From: Diabrotica undecimpunctata
Taxonomy: Eukaryota; Arthropoda; Insecta; Coleoptera; Chrysomelidae
Direction of reading: 5' to 3'
NCBI RefSeq assembly: GCF_040954645.1
Contig: NC_092811.1
Coordinates: forward strand, 119,857,343 to 119,921,342
Length of the DNA: 64,000 bases
Part shown: positions 55,336 to 64,000 of the stretch, piece by piece
Position numbering within the stretch: position 1 is the first letter of the stretch
How the letters are laid out: every line of letters starts with the position of its first letter
Program-made: the position numbers and the translations under genes
Notes under the pieces: generated by a model
Databases searched by the model: none
The model's input: the letters and a program-made list of their open reading frames with translations, nothing else
What the model was told of the DNA's origin: nothing

Positions 55336-57377
55336 TAACTGCTACATTGCCTGCTTTCTTTCTTATGTTAATATATTTCGTTAATTCTATTCTCCAATTT
55401 CCATATCTTCTGTCATAATTCATATTCTTCTATATCCTCCATTGTATCTCTTATTTTTCTATATATTTTCTCAGATATAGATTGTATCAGAATTATGTCG
55501 TTACTTAATTGATTCATGATTCTCTTTTCATTTTTACTGGTATTTGGTATAAAAACCAGTTGGCGTCCAAATCTATCTTCTTTATATATATATTTCAGTA
55601 TCTACCTTTCCTATTTTCTTAATAATCATCATTTTTATCTTTTACTCAAGTTTGACGTTGACATTTCCCCCTTCCCGTTCGATACAAAAGTCGATATAAT
55701 GGCTTCTATTTCTAAAAATGTCGATTTTCTTCATGACTTCTGTAAAAGTACAATAACCAATTGTTGTGTCATCTCCTGATTAGGAGTCAACCTTCGGGAT
55801 ACATTTCTCAGGTGCGGGTCAAATTCTATTAACATCCAGAAGACCAACCGGCCTGAGAATAGGAGATTCCGATAGGAGAGGTGACTCCGGGGCAAGAAAA
55901 TCCACAGCTAACAACATGGCTTGCTAACAACCATAGCAGAAAAGACCAGGATAAAACCTAGGATTTGGTGACAAACATTTTTCTTTACTATAATGTAACA
56001 CTGTAGCAAGAAGTCGAATAATTTTTATTTAAATTCAATATCATATTTAAACATGTATTTTTCTGTCATTTTTTTTTTTTAATATTTTAATAAACATGTG
56101 TTAATTTAACTGTGTATTGTTTCTTCTTTTTACTTGTTTGCGTGTGTTGCTCCAGAGTAGGCCATATTCACGTCCTGAGTGAGCTAGCTAGGGAGTGTTT
56201 CGTATAACGTCTAATGTAGCAATTTTGCAATTGATACATTAGGGGTTATGACGTTAAAAATTGGTCCCAACGGGAAACGATTTGTCGCTCCAACGTTGTT
56301 AGTGATGTTAGTCGGGTTGTAGCAGCAAACTAAGGTTTGCGGTTACAAGTTGACAACAGCAGCTCAACGTTGGGATGTTACAAATTGAGCCTCGAAGGGT
56401 TACAAATTGGCACCCAATGAATATTCGTTGGCACGTCATAGATTGACGTCCAATGAATGTTCGTTGGAACGTTACAAATTGGCGCCCAACGTTACAACTT
56501 TACGTACACACTGTATAAATATAAATTTAATAAAAATGTCTACCTCTTCAAAAATGACAATATACGAATCATTGCGAATCCTTGTTCGTTTATAGTATGC
56601 GGATATCCCACAGGACATCGTTTGCGCGGTCGGTCAGCAGTTTCTGTCGTTTCCATCATTCTATTTTGAATAGTGAGTCAGACCCGTGTATAGGTGTATA
56701 ATAACGCGATAACATGGCACGGAAAATTAAATTTGAAGCCATGTATTTTAATTCAAATCCAATTTGAAATTCTAAATTGGCATTTAACGCGCCGCATGTG
56801 TTTTTGATGTTCATCTGCGTTTTATTATTTCGGCATTAAGTGGAACGTTAAAACATTTTGAAAATGCCTTTGTAATTTTGTAATATAAGTCTTACATGAT
56901 TATAACACGAGACAGTATAAACATAATATATTATATATAGCTAATATGCTTAAAGATTTACCTTCTATTATGCACTGCATCTTTATTTTCTCTATGTTGA
57001 CAGCATTAAATTCTTTAAGCTCATTTACGTCAAATTCTCTTGCAGAAGTCCTTAGCTTCAGGCGAGTGTTACGGAAACGTGAGTGGATTACAATTTTAGG
57101 AAATAATGACTCGTTTCTGCATAGCTTCCGGCCCCTATTGTACAGAAATCACGCCATTGGTTTCAGTTGCAATAAGCCAACGTGACAAACACAAAAGGTT
57201 ACCGATATCAGTAAACTGTCGGCGAGCAAAAATAACTTTTAAATGGATTTTCTGCTGAAGTTTTAAAGAAACTATTAAAAAATCGTGGGAACAAACATTA
57301 AAAGAACAGTCTGCGATAGCCCAAGCACAATTTTTGTTTTTTTTTGCTAACGACTCTATATTATTTATAATCTCTTG
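55336..57377. other. Intergenic; PBS-like tandem units inside
   Basis: No gene recognised; open frames at 55516-55779, 56407-56669 and 56946-57185 match nothing. 55780-55930 is GC-richer. See the repeat at 56374-56500. Confidence 0.4.
56374..56500 (+). repeat. Tandem units resembling an LTR-element primer-binding region
   Basis: Four imperfect units: TTACAAATTGAGCCTCGAAGG, TTACAAATTGGCACCCAATG, TCATAGATTGACGTCCAATG, TTACAAATTGGCGCCCAACG, at spacings of roughly 22-36 bp with GAATRTTCGTTGGMACG between the last three. TGGCGCCCAACG resembles the primer-binding start of LTR retroelements, normally present once. Confidence 0.55.
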
Positions 57378-57490
57378 AAAATATCAGGCTTTTTCGGTTA
57401 GGAATTAAAATAATTCTATTTTCTTAGTTACTTAATATTTTGCCCACTGATTGTTGGTTCATTAGAAGTGCAAGAAGTGGAATTGTTCAT
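57378..57490 (-). repeat. Left member of an inverted pair flanking the 57.5-59.7 kb transposon
   Basis: Matches the inverse of 59740-59852 (GTGGAATTGTTC, AACTTAATATTT-like block, GGAATTAAAA, AAATATCAGGCTTTTT). Contains a decayed hammerhead-like core at 57430-57465. Confidence 0.75.
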
Positions 57491-57492
57491 TA

Positions 57493-57944
57493 CACAGGGT
57501 GTTTCAAAAAAAGGTAACCCCGTCTCTAGGGTAGGTAAAAAACTGAATTATAATTGGGGTTTGCTTAGTAAAAAATTTTTGTAACGCCGTCCGTTTTCAA
57601 GATACAGGGCGTTGAAAAAAAAAAATTACGCATTTTTTACGATTTTGCCGAAACTACTGGCAACATTGTAATGAAATTTTATACGAATATGTTTTGGAAG
57701 CTGATACATCCCATGAATTTGTTTTTATATCTGATTCTCATAGAGGGCGCTAGTTACACGGATCGTACTAAATATTAGTCAATATAACTTTTTTAAGAGT
57801 ATAATTATTAATCAAAATTTCAAGTAAACTTAAACATCATTCAATTTTACACGAAAAAGGTAATCTTGGTAAAACTCGATACTGTGTACCGTTTTCGGAA
57901 CATTTTGATTTGAAAATTATGAAGTAATAATTGATCCTGGTAGT
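57493..57944 (+). repeat. Left long inverted repeat
   Basis: Pairs with 59205-59660. Confidence 0.85.
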
Positions 57945-58080
57945 AATGATAAAGTTCTAATAGGTATACCTCTATTTTCTCCAAGTATGCTATGGAAATC
58001 TGACATTTATTAATTGTTATGACGATAAATCAACAATAATTAGAGTTTTGAAACCTTGATATTTGTAAAATCAAATCAAA

Positions 58081-59088
58081 ATGTACTCAAATGTTGAATA
58101 CACTGACATGTTATTAACCTTAGGCGAATGTTTAGGATGTTCTAGTGCAGCTGTGACACGTTATGCAGAAAAGTTTCCTAGAAGAAACTTACCAAGTAAA
58201 AAAAATTTAGAGCCTTTGAACGATGTTGTCGAGAAACTGGGAATGTGAGACCAAATAAAATAAATTCTGGTAGACCAACAACAAGAACAATTAATAAAGA
58301 AAATAATATTTTAAATTTACTTGATCAAGATCCAACAGTTAGCGTAAGGAATATAGCAAGACAAACAAATACTTTTTCTTCAAGTACTTGGCGGATACTG
58401 AAAGAACAGCAATTACATCCTTATCATTACAGACAAGTCGGCTCTACCGGTTAGAGTGGATTTCTGTGAAACATTGCAACAAAGGACAGCCCACAATCCA
58501 AATTTTTTAAAATGCATTCTTTTTACGGACGAGGCCACCTTTACGCGACAAGGTATGTTTAACTCCCATAATGCACACTACTGATGTGATGAGAATCCAC
58601 AAGTCAAAAGGGTATCACATTACCAACACTCATTTAAAGTTAATGTTTGGGCAGCAACTTTAGGTAACAAATTAATAGGTTATCATATTCTACCTGGAAA
58701 TTTAAATGGTGATATGTATCTTGATTTTTTAAACAATTCCTTATTCGAGATATTAGAAAATTTAACGCTAAACGAGCGAAGATCTTTATTTTTTATGCAC
58801 GATGGAGCTCCACCACACTTTGATAGAAGGTGTCGTAATTGGTTGAGTAATCATTTTCCGAATCGATGGATTGGTAGAGGTGCAGAAGCTCGGATTCATT
58901 GGCCTCCTCGGTCATGCGATTTTAACCCTTTGGACTACGCAGTTTGGTCGTATATTAAGGAAAAAGTCTATGCTACAGAGGTAAATTCACGCCAAGAATT
59001 GGAAGAAAGAATTCAACGTCAATTTAATGACATCATAGCTGATCCCCTACCGTTTAGAAGGTTAATGGAATCTTTAGAAAAAGAATAG
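58081..59088 (+). pseudogene. DD4xD transposase with frameshifts
   Basis: ATG 58081: MYSNVEYTDMLLTLGECLG, VTRYAEKFPRRNLPS; frameshift near 58240; SGRPTTRTINKENNIL, DPTVSVRNIARQTN, LHPYHYRQV (to 58440); frameshift near 58450; CILFTDEATFTRQGMFN (first Asp), AHY-stop-CDENP (TGA for a family Trp), FKVNVWAATLGNKLIGYHIL; then the open stretch 58714-59088 with FMHDGAPPHFDRRC (second Asp), RWIGRG, HWPPRSCDFNPLDYAVWSYI (third Asp) and LMESLEKE stop. I count 43 residues between the second and third Asp, two more than in the 10592 transposase. Inactive. Confidence 0.85.
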
Positions 59089-59204
59089 ACTTGTGTATTC
59101 GCGAAAACGGAGGGCATTTTGAACACTTACTGTAATTGAATTTTATTTTATGTTCTTAGTCATTAATTTAATTTTCTTCTTGTGAGTTTTGTTTAATTAC
59201 TAAC

Positions 59205-59660
59205 TATTTTATACCAGCATCAATTATTACTTCATGATTTTCAAATCAAAATATTCCGAAAACGGTACACAGTATCGAGTTTTACCAAGAGTACCTTTTT
59301 CGTGTAAAATTGAATGATGTTTAAGTTTACTTGAAATTTTGAATAATAATTATACTCTTAAAAAAGTTATATTGACTAATACTTAGTACGATCCGTGTAA
59401 CTAGCGCCCTGTATGAGAATCAGATATAAAAACAAATTCATGGGATGTATCAGCTTCCAAAACATACTCGTATAAAATTTCATTACATTGTTGCCAGTAG
59501 TTTCGGCAAAATCCTAAAAAATGCGTAAATTTTTTTTCTTCAACGCCCTGTATCTTGAAAACGGATGGCGTTACAAAAATTTTTTACTAAGCAAACCCCA
59601 TTTATTTTTCAGTTTTTTACCTACCCTAGAGACGAAGTTACCTTTTTTTGAAACACCCTG
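59205..59660 (-). repeat. Right long inverted repeat
   Basis: Inverse of 57493-57944. Confidence 0.85.
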
Positions 59661-59739
59661 TATAGAAACAATAATATCACAGCTTTACAATAATTTTTTT
59701 TTCATTTACAGTTTGTTTACAGTTTCTTTTATTTTTTTT

Positions 59740-59852
59740 GAACAATTCCACCTTTTGCACTTCTGATAAAGCCAACAATACGTTGACGAAATATTAAGTT
59801 GTAAAGAAAATTAAATTTTTTTAATTCCTGACCAAAAAAGCTTGATATTTTA
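59740..59852 (+). repeat. Right member of the inverted pair flanking the transposon
   Basis: Inverse of 57378-57490; about 78 bp of unrelated DNA separates it from the transposon end. Confidence 0.75.
59763..59800 (+). ncRNA. Hammerhead-like motif
   Basis: CUGAUAA (59763-59769), then a stem CAAC/GUUG with a 5-nt loop, GAAA (59788-59791), spacer and GUU. One core base (G to A) is changed. Confidence 0.3.
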
Positions 59853-59977
59853 AGAAGAGTATTTTAAATTATATATGGTCGATAACAAAAAAAAAAACAA
59901 TATATATTTAACTATTTGAAAAACATCACCGCTAAACAACTTTTGGTTATAAAAGCTTATGTTTTTAAAATAATCGT

Positions 59978-60009
59978 TTGAAAATGGTTTGAGTGGAAAT
60001 CGAAACGTC
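59978..60009 (+). ncRNA. Hammerhead-like motif
   Basis: UUGAAAA (59978-59984), extra U, stem GGUUU/AAAUC (59986-59990 with 59997-60001, one wobble), GAAAC (60002-60006), GUC (60007-60009). Closely parallels 486-520. Confidence 0.35.
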
Positions 60010-60274
60010 AAACAACTTTTATAAAATGTAATTTTTATTACGATCAATAATGGCTTAATCTCATAGAAACATAATATTTAACTTGGCATGCCATAAAAAA
60101 ATCATTTCAGAACCTCGTTTCTTTACTTCGTTATTATAATTTTTGTCTGCATTAGCATAGACTTGGCTGTGATGGTATTATTATGTCGTTTATTGGAACA
60201 AAATTATTGACATATTTATCGATTTCCAACCAAACGGAAACAAGCCAATTAAGATAATGTCATAAAGCGAATAA
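60010..60274. other. Intergenic
   Basis: Nothing recognised. Confidence 0.4.
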
Positions 60275-60462
60275 GCCGAAGAAACAGGAGATTGCTGGGC
60301 CACACACTTCGTAGACTCCCAGATGACAATGCCAGAACTGCGCTGGAATCCTCAAGGTCGACGGAAAGTGGGCAAACTTAATAAAACTTACAAGAGGCTA
60401 GCCCTGGACGAAGGGAATCCTGGCTTGAAATCAAACCACTAACAGGAAATAGAATTCGCTAG
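60275..60462 (+). pseudogene. LINE C-terminal fragment
   Basis: RRNRRLLGHTLRRLPDDNAR, then in the next frame WNPQGRRKVGKLNKTYKR and in the third EIKPLTGNRIR. The LGHTLRR / WNPQG-R-GRP / L-GNR-RW order is the common C-terminal end of LINE ORF2 proteins. No RT domain nearby. Confidence 0.65.
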
Positions 60463-61485
60463 GAATCTTGACACTAAATATATCACAGTGTTAGTCGCCG
60501 TACTCCGAAATGATTGGAGCTATTTTGATGAAATTTTTAGGACCTATTTAGGGCTGGGCCCCTAAGTAGTAAGGGTTGTCGACCTCAAACATTTTTTTTA
60601 TTTTTTGGACAAAATTCTTTATTTTCATTTTTTTTATAATGTGTCATTAAATACAACTCTTAAATTTTCACCGTTTTATCATTAACCCCTTTGTAATAAT
60701 AGCCACATTAAAGTTCATTCGCTTAGCAATTTCCCACGTAAGCATACGCACGTGTTGATATACGCCCTCTCATTCGACAAGAGGTTATTAAATATAATTT
60801 ATTGCCTTAAGCCAGACAGATTCTTATGTTACAGATCCAAACTTGCCAGTCTGTTTAAATTCAAATTGTATCGTATTTGTTTTTAAGTTAATATATTGTG
60901 TGTTATATTTATGTTATAGTTATTGTTAAGTTATTTACTGGTCGTGTTATTTTAGTTTAATTGTGATTTAATGATTAAATTTCAAGAAATTATTACACTA
61001 ATAGTTTCAAAAGTAAGTATTTTTAAAAATCATATGATACACATCAGTACGTCCCTGTTTGGCTTTCACGTGCGTCTGTTGACAATTGGAAATATGTAAA
61101 ATGAATGTAGTTTAGTCATTTAATTATTAATTCTTTTGAATCCTGGTTGATAACTAATTTTTATTATAGTTGAAAGAATAGTTTTTTTATAGAGCTTAAA
61201 ATTTGATTAGGCTAAAATAATAAGTATTCATTAGTACCTACATAAATACCTGTCATTGCAGAAAAACGTTCCTGCACTTTCCTTAAATCTCTTAACAATT
61301 TTATACTGTCTGCTTCTTTTTTGTGAATTTTAAAACGTGTAACGTTATAAACGTCACATATTTATTAATTTATATTAAAATAATTATTTTATTTTAATTT
61401 CTTTATAAATTAATTAATTCCTTTATCTCCAGTTTATTTTTTACTATTTTTTTATTCAAAAAGTAGTTGGCGCCCTCTGTCTTTC

Positions 61486-61565
61486 TTTTCTCTCTCTTTC
61501 TGTCCCGTAGAATAAATATTCGTCTTCTCTCTCTCTCTCTGTTCGGTAGACTAAATATTCTGTTC
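61486..61565 (+). repeat. Direct duplication of a CT-rich ~38-bp unit
   Basis: TCTCTCTTTCTGTCCCGTAG-AATAAATATTC and TCTCTCTCTGTTCGGTAG-ACTAAATATTC follow one another. Confidence 0.7.
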
Positions 61566-62347
61566 TGTGTTGACACAAGAGCTAATTCCATCATAGGCAT
61601 ACGTCCTATGTCATCTGTGCTAACTTCATTAAGTCTTCCTACTTTCTGTCAATCAACTTTTCTAACGTAGTGGGGAATATAATTTTTTGCCTGTTTCTGA
61701 AGTTTATAAAAGAAGGCAAAAATTATAATAAGCTTGATTTTATGGTTTGCAGAATTCTCTTGGATTTATTGGCTGTATTATGAACTTATTGGCTGTATAG
61801 AAGACTTTATTGGAGAATATTGTATAGAATATATGGAATAACATGCTCTGGAGGACCTAATTATCTAATTGGGAGGCCACAGATATTTGGTAGCAAGCAG
61901 CCCATCGATGCCATAAGTATCGTTTGAATTTATTTAATGTAAAGCATTGGCAGGGTTGTTTTTGCCTACTTAAATATTATTTTTTATTTTTAATAAATAT
62001 GATTAGTTAAATAATTGTTTTATTTGCTAGTGGCTAGGGGTTCATGGTTTAATTCCTAGTTTAAGACAAGACGAATTCACACTTGAGATACTGAGCTAGA
62101 CGAAGCATAGACGATAAGCTCCCATGGTTGATTGCGGTATTATTTTTATAATAGTATTTCAATTCTCTTTGGTAGTCTTATCGTTACAAACGTCATAAAG
62201 TTTGATGATTGAAAACTTGTCGTTTTCGCACTTTTTATATCACAACGTTACAACAGTTTGGGTAAATTATATTAAGTTTTCCTCACTCTTTCGAATTTTG
62301 CCACTGCGCATCCAGAACTCGCGTCTCTTCACTTTATTGGGCTATTG

Positions 62348-62500
62348 TACAAAGCAACAATAGATTGAAAAATATATCACAAGCCATTATAGGAGCAGAA
62401 CAACAGGGTTTTAAAAAAGCAGGTCTACAAATAACTGTTTTCATGAATTGCAAGAAATGAAGAATGCCTAATCACTGGAATTACGAAGAAGAAGAAGACA
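62348..62500 (+). pseudogene. LINE RT snippet plus GAAGAAG tail
   Basis: NNRLKNISQAIIGAEQQGF matches the EEQGFRSG region of LINEs D and E; about 60 bp later ACGAAGAAGAAGAAG ends the match. Most of the element is deleted. Confidence 0.5.
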
Positions 62501-63314
62501 ATTCGTATTATCATATTAAATATTTTCGTAAAAAGTGAAACGGATTCCAACGGACCACCAAATTTTTATAAAATACTTTAAGTACAAAATATTTAATATA
62601 CTAATTAATATATAGGAAAAAATATATAACTACTAAACCTTTTAGTTTTAACTAATGCGTTGATGGAGGAAGCAAACTTTTTTCTGAAAAACGAGATAAA
62701 AACTTTACGATAAGTGAAAATATAGACACTGTAAATCTTTTACAAACTCGTTATTGTGGTCTCTGCCTGCTCACTTCTTCCGTAAATACGTACATTTTGA
62801 TAGATATCCTAGTGTACTTTATTAATGTATAGTAGCAGTACAAAGAAACTCTTTTAAAAATATCGGTTTTATTACAAGCTTTTTTATATACCTTCAATAA
62901 ATACATATTATGTATTGTAATTCTTTAGATTTAATTTATTTTATGAACTCCTAAAGAATACTTCCTAAAAAAATTGTAAAACACGTTTATAAATTATTAA
63001 TATATTTATTATTATAAATTTATTATGATAAATAATAATACAATTATTATAAAATTATTAAAATAATTCTTACTATTTCGATATAGTGTATATTATACTC
63101 TATCGCTCTCTTCCTTATAAATGTCCACTCTCCTTATTCATAATTTTCTGTCTACATGCTTCCGTGAACTGTCTCCACCTGTTCTGTCATGTTTGTGCAT
63201 GTTAGTAGATGAGTAAGCGGGATACTGGATCACTTTGGTAACCTGTCCATCAGGGTCTGTGATGTTGATGGTCAACGGGGTGTACCACAGTCTAGTTTGA
63301 CCTTGGAGGTGTAC

Positions 63315-64000
63315 AATGACCAGTAGGTCGAAAGAACTGATCGTTTATCTCTAGATCTCTTTTTCTCTGCCGAAGAACTGTCACCTTACCTGCCTCACCT
63401 GTTTCTTTGTCCCCTTACCTGCCTTACCTGTGTGCAATTACCTGTCCTGAAGAAGTGATCAGCAATGACCAGAGGATAGCTGAGGAAGTGCATGAAGTTA
63501 TCGTCATTGACCAGAGGGTCGTAAGAACTTATCGCTTATCTCTAAATTTCTTTTTATCTTCCTCTAATAGGTCACCGTGTATTTCGAGTGCAGATTTGTA
63601 GAGGGTGATCGAAATAAATTTTGTACTCGACATATAGGGTGACCTATTAGAGGAAAAGAAGAAGAGATTTAGATATAAGCGATGAGATCTTACGACCCTC
63701 CGGTCATTGACGATAGCTTCATGCACATTGTCGATCACTTCTTGTGATCGACAATTAATGTAATGTAATTACACACAGGTGAGAGAGGTAAGGTGACAAA
63801 GTGACAGGTGAAGCAGGTAAAGTGACAATTCTTCGGCAGAGAAGAAGAGATCTACAGAGAAGCGACCAGTTCTACGACCTTCTGGTCATTGTCAATCGTT
63901 TTTTCGGGAATGAAGAAGAGGTCTAGCGATAAGCGACCACTACTTACAACCCTCTAGTCATTGTCGATCACTTCTTGTACTTCTTGTACACCCCCAAAAT
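63315..64000. repeat. Foldback structure with repeated AATGACCAGAGGGTCGTAAG units
   Basis: Left arm ~63318-63590 is the imperfect inverse of ~63625-63895. Paired landmarks: TCTGCCGAAGAA, CACCTTACCTGCCTCACCTG, GATCAGCAATGACCAGAGG, CTCTAATAGGTCACC and TCGAGT at the centre. Within each arm the unit CATTGACCAGAGGGTCGTAAG + CTTATCGCTTATCTCT recurs, and a further inverted unit follows at 63896-64000, running off the window. No coding support. Confidence 0.75.

Larger units (their letters stand above)
57493..59660 (+). mobile_element. DD4xD Tc1/mariner-type transposon with ~450-bp inverted repeats
   Basis: Left TIR 57493-57944 and right TIR about 59205-59660 match over ~450 bp from CAGGGTGTTTCAAAAAAAGG inward. 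TA follows the right end (59661-59662); the left end has an extra CA after TA (57491-57492). A shorter end fragment of the family is at 4632-4745. Confidence 0.88.
60463..63314. other. Mostly unassigned AT-rich DNA
   Basis: No gene. Contains a small direct duplication at 61486-61565 and a LINE remnant at 62348-62500. Confidence 0.45.

Noticed and set aside
63432..63470. CTGAAGA at the start of a repeat unit as another hammerhead
   Set aside because: No GAAA follows at the right distance and no stem II is evident.
63407..63738. Two opposing open frames in the foldback
   Set aside because: They begin at non-ATG codons and mirror each other because the DNA is an inverted repeat.
1..64000. CRISPR arrays, tRNA and rRNA genes
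   Set aside because: Repeats here are transposon ends, microsatellites and palindromes without regular spacers; I saw no tRNA cloverleaf or rRNA signature by eye, though a tRNAscan run was not possible.

Overview
The window looks like intergenic or heterochromatin-like DNA from a large, AT-rich, transposon-dense insect genome. The repertoire (RTE-like and jockey-like LINEs, Ty3/gypsy, DD41D Tc1/mariner relatives, hAT, piggyBac, pogo, Penelope, THAP fragments) fits a large beetle genome, but the order is inference only. I find no convincing host gene, tRNA or rRNA. Nearly everything recognisable is a transposable element or a wreck of one, and many are nested inside each other with readable target-site duplications (TSDs).

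Layout. 1-471: pogo/Tigger transposase remnant (-). 1922-4158: deleted gypsy element with both LTRs and GTAC TSD. 5705-8985: Penelope-like element with GIY-YIG nuclease, next to a dead DD41D transposon. 9647-14639: 5-kb DD41D transposon with ~500-bp inverted repeats, an open transposase ORF and internal foldback MITEs. About 14990-19180: second copy of the same gypsy family, split by LINE A. 19440-22670: LINE and jockey fragments, then LINE B. 23563: THAP exon. 24294-27248: Tc1-like transposase gene with a 60-nt intron, split by an internally deleted hAT. 28206-28924: piggyBac remnant. 30835-32815: LINE D. 35178-35706: IS630-like fragment. 36430-40511: degenerate repetitive ORF split by an apparently intact hAT (37039-39932). 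42132-43619 and 49851-51581: two solo LTRs of one family. 44225-47350: LINE E, split by LINE C. 48324-48631 and 51586-52135: very long palindromes. 53564-55335 and 57493-59660: two more long-TIR DD4xD transposons. 63315-64000: a foldback structure.

The least explained signal is a set of short sequences that share a hammerhead-ribozyme-like order (CUGANGA, one extra base, hairpin, GAAA, short spacer, NUH). I see it at 486-520, 5880-5932(-), 12399-12435, 35801-35860, 51625-51675(-) with 52030-52080, 59763-59800 with a decayed inverted partner at 57430-57465, and 59978-60009. Three of these lie in large inverted-repeat structures. Hammerheads are known from Penelope-like elements, and this window holds one, but most of these loci are not next to any recognisable reverse transcriptase. 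All alignments and counts here were made by eye.
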